From: Megalopta genalis
Taxonomy: Eukaryota; Arthropoda; Insecta; Hymenoptera; Halictidae
Assembly (NCBI RefSeq): GCF_051020955.1
Contig: NW_027476217.1
Span: 248,001 to 312,000 of the forward strand
Reading direction: 5' to 3'
Length of the DNA: 64,000 nucleotides
Shown: piece by piece, positions 54,933 to 64,000 of the stretch
How positions within the stretch are numbered: the first letter of the stretch is position 1
Layout of the letters: the number at the start of each line of letters is the position of its first letter
The notes under the pieces: model-generated
Seen by the model: the letters and a program-made list of their open reading frames with translations, nothing else
Databases searched by the model: none
Told to the model about the DNA's origin: nothing
Translations under genes and position numbers: made by a program

Positions 54933-56071
54933 AATTTAGCTTCAAACACTTGGGATATAAGTGATATGGCTTCAAATGCAGACGATCAAACGAGTTAGCT
55001 TCAAAATCCATGCGATAAACTTGATTTAGCTTCAAATCAATGCGATGTAGAAGGTTTACCTTCAAATCCATGCACAACAAATGATTTAGCTTCAAACACG
55101 TGGGATATACGTGATAGAGCTTCAAATGCAGACGATCAAACGAGTTAGCTTCAAAATCCATGCGATAAACTTGATTTAGCTTCAAATAAATGCGAAGTAG
55201 AAGGATTAGCTTCAAATCCATGCGAAACAAATTATTTAGTTTCAGATACTTGCGGTATAAATGATACAGATTCAAATGCAGACGAAACAAACGAGTTAGC
55301 TTCATATCTATGCGAAACACATGATTTAGTTTCAAATCAATGCGATGTAGAAGGTTTACCTTCAAGTCCATGCTTAAAAAATGATTTAGCTTCAAACACT
55401 TGGGATATAAGTGATATGGCTTCAAATGCAGACTATCAAACGAGTTAGCTTCAAAATCCATGCGATAAACTTGATTTAGCTTCAAATCAATGCGATGTAG
55501 AAGGTTTACCTTCAACTCCATGCTTAACAAATGATTTAGCTTCAAATACTTGCGATATAAATGATATAGCTTCAAATGCAGGCGAAACAAACGTGTTAGC
55601 TTGTAATCCATGCGAAACTCATGATTTAGCTTCAAATCAATGCGATGTAGAAGGTTTACCTTCAAATCCATGCTTAACAAATGATTTAGCTTCAAACACT
55701 TGGGATATACGTGATATAGCTTCAAATGCAGACGATCAAACGAGTTAGCTTCAAAATCCATGCGATAAACTTGATTTAGCTTCAAATCAATGCGAAGTAG
55801 AAGGATGAGCTTCAAAGACATGCAACACAAATGATTTAGCTTCAAATACTTGCGATATAAATGATATAGCTTCAAATGCAGGAGAAACAAACGAGTTAGC
55901 TTATAATCCATGCGAAACTCATGATTTAGCTTCAAATCAATGCGATGTAGAAGGTTTACCTTCAAATCCATGCTTAACAAATAATTTAGCTTCAAGCACT
56001 TGGGATATAAGTGATATGGCTTCAAATGCAGACGATCAAACGAGTTAGCTTCAAAATCCATGCGATAAACT

Positions 56072-57587
56072 TGATTTAGCTTCAAATCAATGCGATGTAG
56101 AAGGTTTACCTTCAAATCCATGCTTAACAAATGATTTAGCTTCAAACACTTGGGATATACGTGATATAGCTTCAAATGCAGGCGAAACAAACGTGTTAGC
56201 TTGTAGTCCATGCGCAACTCATGACTTAGCTTCAAATCAATGCGATGTAGAAGGTTTACCTTCAAATCCATGCTTAACAAATGATTTAGCTTCAAACACT
56301 TGGGATATAAGTGATATAGCTTCAAATGAAGACGATCAAACGAGTTAGCTTCAAAATCCATGCGATAAACTTGATTTAGCTTCAAATCAATGCGAAGTAG
56401 AAGGATTAGCTTCAAATCCATGCGAAACAAATTATTTAGTTTCAGATACTTGCGGTATAAATGATACAGATTCAAATGCAGACGAAACAAACGAGTTAGC
56501 TTCATATCTATGCGAAACACATGATTTAGTTTCAAATCAATGCGATGTAGAAGGTTTACCTTCAAATCCATGCTTAAAAAATGATTTAGCTTCAAACACT
56601 TGGGATATAAGTGATATGGCTTCAAATGCAGACGATCAAACGAGTTAGCTTCAAAATCCATGCGATAAACTTGATTTAGCTTCAAATCAATGCGATGTAG
56701 AAGGTTTACCTTCAAATCCATGCTTAACAAATGATTTAGCTTCAAATACTTGCGATATAAATTATATAGCTTCAAATGCAGGCGAAACAAACGTGTTAGT
56801 TTGTAATCCATGCGAAACTCATGATTTAGCTTCAAATCAATGCGATGTAGAAGGTTTACCTTCAAATCCATGCTTAACCAATGATTTAGCTTCAGATACT
56901 TGCGATATAAATGATATAGCTTCAAATGCAGGCGAAACAAACGTGTTAGCTTGTAATCCATGCGATAAACTTGATTTAGCTTGAAATCAATACGAAGTAG
57001 AAGGATGAGCTTCAAATCCATGCAACACAAATGATTTAGCTTCAAATACTTGCGATATAAATGATATAGCTTCAAATGTAGGCGAAACAAACGAGTTTGC
57101 TTCTAATCCATGCGAAACTCATGATTTAGCTTCAAATCAATGCGATGTAGAAGGTTTACCTTCAAATCCATGCTTAACAAATAATTTAGCTTCAAACACT
57201 TGGGATATAAGTGATATAGCTTCAAATGCAGACGATCAAACGAGTTAGCCTCAAAATCCATGCGATAAACTTGATTTAGCTTCAAATCAATGCGAAGTAG
57301 AAGGATGAGCTTCAAATCCATGCAACACAAATGATTTAGCTTCAGATACTTGCGATATAAATGATATAGCTTCAAATGCAGGCGAAACAAACGTGTTAGC
57401 TTGTAATCCATGCGAAACTCATGATTTAGCTTCAAATCAATGCGATGTAGAAGGTTTACCTTCAAATCCATGCTTAACAAATGATTTAGCTTCAAACACT
57501 TGGGATATACGTGATAGAGCTTCAAATGCAGACGATCAAACGAGTTAGCTTCAAAATCCATGCGATAAACTTGATTTAGCTTCAAAT
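56072..57587. repeat. 2,100-bp tandem repeat, left copy
   Basis: Matches 58172-59687 at an offset of exactly 2,100 bp (14 pentamers). Markers include CCATGCTTAACCAATG (56866, 58966), CAATACGAAGTAG (56988, 59088) and CGAGTTTGCTTC (57091, 59191). The minus-strand frames that start at 57090 and 59190 share their first 340 or so codons for this reason. Confidence 0.8.
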
Positions 57588-59190
57588 CAATGCGAAGTAG
57601 AAGGATTAGCTTCAAATCCATGCGAAACAAATGATTTAGTTTCAGATACTTGCGGTATAAATGATACAGATTCAAATGCAGACGAAACAAACGAGTTAGC
57701 TTCATATCTATGCGAAACACATGATTTAGTTTCAAATCAATGCGATGTAGAAGGATTAGCTTAAAATCCATGCAACACAAATGATTTAGCTTCAAATACT
57801 TGCGGTATAAATGATATAGCTTCAAATGTAGGCGAAACAAACGTGTTAGCTTGTAATCCATGCGAAACTCATGATTTAGCTTCAAATCAATGCGATGTAG
57901 AAGGTTTACCTTCAAATCCATGCTTAACAAATAATTTAGCTTCAAACAGTTGGGATATAAGTGATATAGCTTCAAATGCAGAAGATCAAACGAGTTAGCC
58001 TCAAAATCCATGCGATAAACTTGATTTAGCTTCAAATCAATGCGAAGTAGAAGGGTGAGCTTCAAATCCATGCAACACAAATGATTTAGATTCAAATACT
58101 TGCGATATAAATGATATAGCTTCAAATGTAGGCGAAACAAACGTGTTAGCTTGTAATCCATGCGAAACTCATGATTTAGCTTCAAATCAATGCGATGTAG
58201 AAGGTTTACCTTCAAATCCATGCTTAACAAATGATTTAGCTTCAAACACTTGGGATATACGTGATATAGCTTCAAATGCAGGCGAAACAAACGTGTTAGC
58301 TTGTAGTCCATGCGCAACTCATGACTTAGCTTCAAATCAATGCGATGTAGAAGGTTTACCTTCAAATCCATGCTTAACAAATGATTTAGCTTCAAACACT
58401 TGGGATATAAGTGATATAGCTTCAAATGAAGACGATCAAACGAGTTAGCTTCAAAATCCATGCGATAAACTTGATTTAGCTTCAAATCAATGCGAAGTAG
58501 AAGGATTAGCTTCAAATCCATGCGAAACAAATTATTTAGTTTCAGATACTTGCGGTATAAATGATACAGATTCAAATGCAGACGAAACAAACGAGTTAGC
58601 TTCATATCTATGCGAAACACATGATTTAGTTTCAAATCAATGCGATGTAGAAGGTTTACCTTCAAATCCATGCTTAAAAAATGATTTAGCTTCAAATACT
58701 TGGGATATAAGTGATATGGCTTCAAATGCAGACGATCAAACGAGTTAGCTTCAAAATCCATGCGATAAACTTGATTTAGCTTCAAATCAATGCGATGTAG
58801 AAGGTTTACCTTCAAATCCATGCTTAACAAATGATTTAGCTTCAAATACTTGCGATATAAATGATATAGCTTCAAATGCAGGCGAAACAAACGTGTTAGT
58901 TTGTAATCCATGCGAAACTCATGATTTAGCTTCAAATCAATGCGATGTAGAAGGTTTACCTTCAAATCCATGCTTAACCAATGATTTAGCTTCAGATACT
59001 TGCGATATAAATGATATAGCTTCAAATGCAGGCGAAACAAACGTGTTAGCTTGTAATCCATGCGATAAACTTGATTTAGCTTGAAATCAATACGAAGTAG
59101 AAGGATGAGCTTCAAATCCATGCAACACAAATGATTTAGCTTCAAATACTTGCGATATAAATGATATAGCTTCAAATGTAGGCGAAACAA
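57103..59190 (-). other. Repeat-derived open frame (695 codons), not called a gene
   Basis: Shares its first 340 or so codons with the frame starting at 57090 because of the 2,100-bp duplication, then follows a different order of pentamers. It ends at a TAG created by the TTAGCTTCTAAT-type core. The same reasons apply for not calling a gene. Confidence 0.6.
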
Positions 59191-59687
59191 ACGAGTTTGC
59201 TTCTAATCCATGCGAAACTCATGATTTAGCTTCAAATCAATGCGATGTAGAAGGTTTACCTTCAAATCCATGCTTAACAAATAATTTAGCTTCAAACACT
59301 TGGGATATAAGTGATATAGCTTCAAATGCAGACGATCAAACGAGTTAGCCTCAAAATCCATGCGATAAACTTGATTTAGCTTCAAATCAATGCGAAGTAG
59401 AAGGATGAGCTTCAAATCCATGCAACACAAATGATTTAGCTTCAGATACTTGCGATATAAATGATATAGCTTCAAATGCAGGCGAAACAAACGTGTTAGC
59501 TTGTAATCCATGCGAAACTCATGATTTAGCTTCAAATCAATGCGATGTAGAAGGTTTACCTTCAAATCCATGCTTAACAAATGATTTAGCTTCAAACACT
59601 TGGGATATACGTGATATAGCTTCAAATGCAGACGATCAAACGAGTTAGCTTCAAAATCCATGCGATAAACTTGATTTAGCTTCAAAT
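58172..59687. repeat. 2,100-bp tandem repeat, right copy
   Basis: Second copy of 56072-57587. Small differences include TACTTGGG at 58698 against CACTTGGG in the left copy, ATGATATAGC at 58862 against ATTATATAGC, and GTGATATAGC at 59611 against GTGATAGAGC. No new sequence type occurs in it. Confidence 0.8.
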
Positions 59688-60729
59688 CAATACGAAGTAG
59701 AAGGATGAGCTTCAAATCCATGCAACACAAATGATTTGGCTTCAAATACTTGGGATATAAGTGATATGGCTTCAAATGCATACGATCAAACGAGTTAGCT
59801 TCAAAATCCATGCGATAAACTTGATTTAGCTTCAAATCAATGCGATGTAGAAGGTTTTCCTTCAAATCCATGCTTAACAAATGATTTAGCTTCAAATACT
59901 TGCGATATAAATGATATAGCTTCAAATGCAGGCGAAACAAACGTGTTAGCTTGTAATCCATGCGATAAACTTGATTTAGCTTCAAATCAATGCGAAGTAG
60001 AAGGATTAGCTTCAAATCCATGCGAAACAAATGATTTAGTTTCAGATACTTGCGGTATAAATGATACAGATTCAAATGCAGACGAAACAAACGAGTTAGC
60101 TTCATATCTATGCGAAACACATGATTTAGTTTCAAATCAATGCGATGTAGAAGGTTTACCTTCAAATCCATGCTTAAAAAATGATTTAGCTTCAAACACT
60201 TGGGATATAAGTGATATGGCTTCAAATGCATACGATCAAACGAGTTAGCTTCAAAATCCATGCGATAAACTTGATTTAGCATCAAATCAATGCGAAGTAG
60301 AAGGGTTAGCTTCAAATCCATGCAACACAAGTGATTTAGCTACAGACACTTGGGATATTAGTGATAAGGCTTCAAATGCAGACGATCAAACGAGTTAGCT
60401 TCTAATCCATGCGAAACTCATGATTTAGCTTCAAATCAATGCGATGTAGAAGGTTTACGTTCAAATCCACGCTTAACAAATAATTTAGCTTCAAACACTT
60501 GGGATATAAGTGATATAGCTTGAAATGCAGACGATCAAACTAGTTAGCTTCAAAATCCATGCGATAAACTTGATTTAGCTTCATATCAATGCGATGTAGA
60601 AGGTTTACCTTCAAATCCACGCTTAAAAAATGATTTAGCTTCAAACACTTGGGATATAAGTGATATGGCTTCAAATGCAGACGATCAAACGAGTTAGCTC
60701 CAAAATCCATGCGATAAACTTGATTTAGC

Positions 60730-60789
60730 TTCAAATCAATGCGATCTAGAAATTTTAGCTTCGAATCAATGCGATGTGGAAGGTTTAGC
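60730..60789. repeat. Run of 2 E monomers
   Basis: Two consecutive E monomers (the first with GATCTAGAAATT) before an A monomer beginning CCAAGCGAC. Elsewhere E occurs once per pentamer. Confidence 0.85.
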
Positions 60790-61427
60790 TTCAATTCCAA
60801 GCGACACAAATGATTTGGATTCAGATACTTGCGATATAAGTGATATAGGTTCAAATGCAGACGAAACAAACGAGTTCGCTTCATAACCAAGCGAAACACA
60901 TGATTCAGCTGCAACTCAATGGGATGTAGAAGGTTTAGAATTATAACCATGCGAAACAAATGATTTAGCTTCAGATGCTAGCGATATAATTGATATAGTT
61001 TCAAATGCAGACGAAACAAACGAGCTAGTTTAATATCCAAGCGAAAAAAGTGATTTATCAGCAAATCAATGCGATGTAGAAGGTTTAGCTTCAAATCCAT
61101 GCGGAACAAATGATTTAGCTTCAAATACTTGCGATGTAAGTTATATGGATTCAACTGCAGGCCAAACAAACGAGTTGGTTTCAAATCCAAGCGAATTACA
61201 TGATCTAGCTTCAAATCAATGCGATGTGGTAGGTTTAGCTTCAAATCCATGCGAAACAAATGATTTAGCTTCAAACACTTGGAATATAAGTGATATAGCT
61301 TCAAATGCAGGCGAAACAAACGAGGTAGCTTCAAATCCATGCGAAACACATGATTTAGCTACAAATCAATGCGATGTAGAAGGTCTAGTTTCAAATCCAT
61401 ACGAAACAAGTGATTTAGCTTCAGATA

Positions 61428-62189
61428 CTAGCGATATAAGTGATATAGCTTCAAATGCAGACGAAAAAAACGAGATAGCTTAATATCCGCGCAAAACACA
61501 CGATTTAGCTTCAAATCAGTGCGACGTAGAAGGTTTAGCTTCAAATCCAAGCGGAACAAATGATTTAGCTTCAAATACTTGCGGTATAGGTGATATAGCT
61601 TCAAATGCAGACGAAACAAACGAGTTAGCTTAATAGCCAAGCAGAACACATGATTTAGCTTCAAATCAATGCGATGTAGAAGGTTTTGCTTCAAATCAAT
61701 GCGATGTAGAAGGTTTAGCTTCAAATCAATGCGATGTAGAAGGTTTAGCTTCAAATCAATGCGATGTAGAAGGTTTAGCTTCAAATCAATGCGATGTAGA
61801 AGGTTTAGCTTCAAATCAATGCGATGTAGAAGGTTTAGCTTCAAATCAATGCGATGTATAAGGTTTAGCTTCAATTCCAAGCGACGCAAATGATTTAGCT
61901 TCAGATACTTGCGATATAAGTGACATGGGTTCAAATGTAGACGAAACAAACGAGTTAGGTTCATATCCAAGCGAAACACATGATTCAGCTTCAAATCAAT
62001 GCGAAGTAGAAGGCTTTGCTTCAAATCCATTCGGAACAAAGGATTTAGCTTCAGATACTTGCGATATAAGTGATATAGGTTCAAATGCAGACGAAACAAA
62101 CGAGTTCGCTTCATAATCAAGCGAAACACATGATTCAACTGCAAATCAATGGGATGTAGAAGGTTTAGATTCATAAGCATGCGAAACAA
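61428..62189 (-). other. Repeat-derived open frame (253 codons) in the diverged domain
   Basis: Minus-strand frame across the seven-copy E run (LKLNLLHRID repeated), without the FEANSFD segments because C is unshifted here. It ends at a TAG from the ACTAGCG variant of B. The homologous frame at 63263-63994 in the second 1.8-kb copy runs to near the window end and ends at the same kind of TAG. Confidence 0.5.
61660..61869. repeat. Run of 7 E monomers
   Basis: Seven consecutive copies of the E monomer, nearly perfect. Copy 1 ends GGTTTTGC, copies 2-6 are identical, and copy 7 has GATGTATAAGG. Read in one plus-strand frame the run gives the decapeptide MRCRRFSFKS. This is the longest stretch of perfect 30-bp homogeneity in the window. 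Confidence 0.93.
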
Positions 62190-62289
62190 ATGATTTAGCT
62201 TCAGATGCTAGCGATATAATTGATATAGGTTCAAATGCTGTCGAAACAAACGTGCTAGATTCAACTCCATGCGACACACATCATCTCGC

Positions 62290-62379
62290 TTCAAATCAAT
62301 GCGATGTAGAAGGTTTTGATTCAAATCAATGCGATGTAGAAAGTTTAGTTTCAAATCAATGCGATGTAGAAGGTTTATC
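62290..62379. repeat. Run of 3 E monomers
   Basis: Three E monomers, each with a private change (GGTTTTGA, AAGTTTAGT, GGTTTATC), followed by an A monomer starting CGAAGCGAC. More diverged than the 7- and 6-copy runs, so probably older. Confidence 0.88.
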
Positions 62380-62950
62380 TTCAAATCGAAGCGACACAAA
62401 TGATTTAGCTTCACATACTTGCGATATATGTGATATAGGTTCAAATGCATACGAAACAAACGAGTTAGCTTCAAATCCATGCGAAACACATGATTTAGCT
62501 ACAAATCAATGCGATGTAGAAGGTTTAGCTTCAAATCCATCCGAAACAAGTGATTTAGCTTCAGATACTAGCGATATAAGTGATATAGCTTCAAATGCAG
62601 ACGAAACAAACGAGTTAGCTTAATATCCAAGCGAAACACATGATTTAGCTTCAAATCACTGCGACGTAGAAGGTTTAGCTTCAAATCCAAGCGAAACCAA
62701 TGATTTATCTTCAGATACTTGCGATATAAGTGATATAGATTCAAATGCAGACGAAACAATCGAGTTAGCTTCAAATTCCATGCGATACACATGATTTAGT
62801 TTCAAATAAATGCGAAGTAGAAGGCTTAGCTTCAAATCCATCTGGAACAAATGATTTAGCTTCAGATACTTGCGATATAAGTGATATAGGTTCAAATGCA
62901 GCGGAAACAAACGAGCTAGCTTGAACTCCATGCGACACTCATGATTTTGC

Positions 62951-63070
62951 TTCAAATCAATGCGGTGTAGAAGGTTTAGCTTCAAATCAATGCGATGTAG
63001 AAGGTTTAGATTCAAATCAATGCGATGTAGAATGTTTAGCTACAAATCAATGCGATGTAGAAGGTTTAGC
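62951..63070. repeat. Run of 4 E monomers
   Basis: Four E monomers (private changes GCGGTGTAG, GGTTTAGA, GAATGTTTAG) followed by an A monomer starting CCAAGCTAC. Confidence 0.88.
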
Positions 63071-63160
63071 TTCAAATCCAAGCTACACAAATGATTTAGC
63101 TTCACATACTTGCGATATATGTGATATAGGTTCAAATGCATACGACAAATGGAAACGAGT

Positions 63161-64000
63161 TAGCTTCAAATCCATGCGAAACACATGATTTAGCTACAAA
63201 TCAATGCGATGTAGAAGGTCTAGTTTCAAATCCATACGAAACAAGTGATTTAGCTTCAGATACTAGCGATATAAGTGAAATAGCTTCAAATGCAGACGAA
63301 AAAAACGAGATAGCTTAATATCCGCGCAAAACACACGATTTAGCTTCAAATCAGTGCGACGTAGAAGGTTTAGCTTCAAATCCAAGCGGAACAAATGATT
63401 TAGCTTCAAATACTTGCGGTATAGGTGATATAGCTTCAACTGCAGACGAAACAAACGAGTTAGCTTAATAGCCAAGCAGAACACATGATTTAGCTTCAAA
63501 TCAATGCGATGTAGAAGGTTTAGCTTCAAATCAATGCGATGTAGAAGGTTTAGCTTCAAATCAATGCGATGTAGAAGGTTTAGCTTCAAATCAATGCGAT
63601 GTAGAAGGTTTAGCTTCAAATCAATGCGATGTAGAAGGTTTAGCTTCAAATCAATGCGATGTAGAAGGTTCAGCTTCAATTCCAAGCGACGCAAATGATT
63701 TAGCTTCAGATACTTGCGATATAAGTGACATGGGTTCAAATGTAGACGAAACAAACGAGTTAGGTTCATATCCAAGCGAAACACATGATTCAGCTTCAAA
63801 TCAATGCGAAGTAGAAGGCTTTGCTTCAAATCCATTCGGAACAAAGTATTTAGCTTCAGATACTTGCGATATAAGTGATATAGGTTCAAATACAGACGAA
63901 ACAAACGAGTTCGCTTCATAACCAAGCGAAACACATGATTCAGCTGCAAATCAATGGGATGTAGAAGGTTTAGATTCAGAACCATGCGAAACAAATGATT
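63161..64000. repeat. 1.8-kb higher-order repeat of the diverged domain, copy 2 (cut by window end)
   Basis: Second copy of 61326-62195, continuing past the end of the window. Its start is preceded by an irregular C monomer (GCATACGACAAATGGAAACG, near 63138) with four extra bases. A single extra T at about 62776 also adds to the offset between copies. Confidence 0.8.
63495..63674. repeat. Run of 6 E monomers
   Basis: Six E monomers, identical except for GGTTCAGC at the end of the last. This is the partner of the 7-copy run in the other 1.8-kb copy, so one unit was gained or lost since that duplication. Confidence 0.93.

Larger units (their letters stand above)
53983..57090 (-). other. Longest repeat-derived open frame (1,035 codons), not called a gene
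   Basis: On the minus strand each pentamer reads as five decapeptides of the type LKLNHLFRMD, LKLNLLHRID, LKLNHVFRMD, LKLTRLFRLH and LKLYHLYRKY. The shifted C monomer is read through as FEANSFDRLH. The product would be rich in Leu, Lys, Asn, His and Arg. I see no signal peptide, globular domain or catalytic motif, and no promoter, splice or start context outside the repeat. The frame is long here because the core before D reads TTAGCTTGTAAT or TTAGCTTATAAT (codon TAC or TAT on the minus strand) instead of TTAGCTTCTAAT (TAG). It starts at one of many equivalent ATG codons. Most likely a by-product of a period divisible by three. Confidence 0.6.
1..60700. repeat. Main domain: 300-bp dimers of two alternating pentamers
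   Basis: Two pentamer versions alternate. One has the shifted C monomer (GCAGACGATCAAACGAG) and an E ending GAAGTAGAAGGATGAGC. The other has A starting CCATGCAACAC, C starting GCAGGCGAAAC, a core changed to TTAGCTTCTAAT before D, and E ending GATGTAGAAGGTTTACC. Their alternation gives a 300-bp period, obvious for example at 18.2-19.4 kb and 21.7-23.5 kb. Further pentamer variants are interspersed. One has D reading CCATGCCATGCACTTGAT with core TTAGCTGAAAAT (e.g. 4091, 13900, 17670). Another has TACTTGCGGTATAAATGA and CTTCATATCTATGCG (e.g. 37941, 51760, 60040). No gene is seen in this stretch. Confidence 0.92.
61326..62195. repeat. 1.8-kb higher-order repeat of the diverged domain, copy 1
   Basis: Matches 63161 to the window end at an offset of 1,835 bp up to the E-monomer run, then 1,805 bp after it, because this copy has seven E monomers in the run and the other six. 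Shared variants include CATACGAAACAAG, ATATCCGCGCAAAACACACG, GCCAAGCAGAACACATG and CATTCGGAACAAAG. A related shorter match (60841-60980 against 62071-62210, offset 1,230) shows older duplication in the same domain. Confidence 0.82.
1..64000. repeat. Satellite array, 30-bp monomer, 150-bp pentamer
   Basis: The same 30-bp unit repeats head to tail from the first to the last base with no unique spacer. A core close to TTAGCTTCAAAT is followed by an 18-bp variable part. The five types in order are A (CCATGCGAAACAAATGAT), B (ACTTGCGATATAAGTGAT), C (GCAGACGAAACAAACGAG), D (CCATGCGAAACTCATGAT) and E (CAATGCGATGTAGAAGGT). A to E form a 150-bp pentamer. The consensus monomer has 10 G or C bases in 30. 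The array runs off both ends of the window, so its true length and flanks are unknown. A eukaryotic satellite is the natural reading of this size and nesting, but that is inference. The main alternative is the repeat region of a giant repetitive gene, which frequent stops in every frame over most of the window argue against. Confidence 0.97.
60730..64000. repeat. Diverged domain with unshifted C monomers
   Basis: From about 60.73 kb the C monomers read GCAGACGAAACAAACGAG without the deletion/insertion pair found in the rest of the array. Individual monomers differ more from each other, and the regular 300-bp dimer disappears. New variants appear: CCAAGCGAAACACATG, TTCATAACCAAGCG, ATAGGTTCAAATG and CCAAGCGGAACAAATG. 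Divergence of this kind is typical of satellite flanks, so an array edge may lie beyond 64 kb; that is inference. No gene or unique sequence is seen here. Confidence 0.82.

Noticed and set aside
370..60710. Programmed ribosomal frameshift sites at the shifted C monomer
   Set aside because: The one-base loss and gain recur because the monomer was amplified. There is no slippery heptamer with a downstream structure, and the plus frame is also stopped elsewhere.
61660..61869. Basic-peptide gene from the MRCRRFSFKS plus-strand frame
   Set aside because: It is simply the third plus-strand reading of seven identical E monomers, opens and closes with the run, and has no flanking gene structure.
1..64000. 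CRISPR array (30-bp repeats in tandem)
   Set aside because: The 30-bp units abut directly with no unique spacers between them, and no cas-like frame is present.
1..64000. Protein-coding genes from the many long open frames on both strands
   Set aside because: All consist only of repeat decapeptides. Most stop at recurrent variants every 150-300 bp, and stop-containing stretches are as well conserved between copies as open ones. No non-repetitive domain, promoter or splice structure is visible.
1..64000. Transposon, insertion sequence, tRNA or rRNA genes
   Set aside because: No terminal inverted repeats, target-site duplications, transposase or reverse-transcriptase motifs, or tRNA/rRNA signatures interrupt the 30-bp periodicity.

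Overview
The whole 64 kb window is one uninterrupted tandem-repeat (satellite) array. I see no unique sequence, conventional gene, RNA gene, mobile element or array edge. The base monomer is 30 bp: a nearly constant 12-bp core (TTAGCTTCAAAT) followed by an 18-bp variable part. Five monomer types, here named A to E, follow each other in fixed order to make a 150-bp pentamer. Over most of the window two pentamer variants alternate, giving a 300-bp dimer. Dimers are grouped into larger blocks of 689 bp to 8.19 kb that have themselves been duplicated. By division there are about 2,100 monomers. The consensus monomer is about one third G+C.

The scale and nested organisation point to a eukaryotic chromosome, such as satellite heterochromatin or a centromeric, pericentromeric or subtelomeric block. 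Nothing in the sequence identifies the taxon or the chromosomal position. Because 30 and 150 are multiples of three and the consensus has few stops, repetitive open frames appear on both strands. The minus strand carries frames of up to 1,035 codons made of Leu/Lys/Asn/His decapeptides. The plus strand carries shorter frames of Asn-x-Cys decapeptides. I treat these as by-products of the repeat, with a small remaining possibility that one descends from a coding repeat.

Layout: 1-11.85 kb holds two full copies and one partial copy of a 4.3-5.0 kb block. 11.85-21.68 kb is a mosaic of five 1,289-bp units with 1,200-bp and 900-bp fillers. 21.68-28.47 kb holds a 2,578-bp unit (two full copies and a partial third). 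28.5-33.5 kb is a mixed stretch with a 2,489-bp offset. 33.56-49.98 kb is an 8,189-bp tandem duplication whose crossover can be placed within 45 bp, with a nested 1,650-bp duplication. 50-54 kb has a 2,639-bp repeat and a 450/300-bp sub-array. 54-60.7 kb has 3,450-bp and 2,100-bp offsets and the longest open frames. 60.73-64 kb is a more diverged domain that lacks the shifted C monomer of the rest and has runs of 2-7 E monomers.

The most informative observation is that 21 copies of one 61-bp deletion junction are scattered over 1.4-53.5 kb, and every spacing between them is n x 150 - 61 bp, apart from identifiable 1-bp and 3-bp indels. The array therefore kept strict pentamer phase through all its amplifications, and one founding deletion was spread by them.
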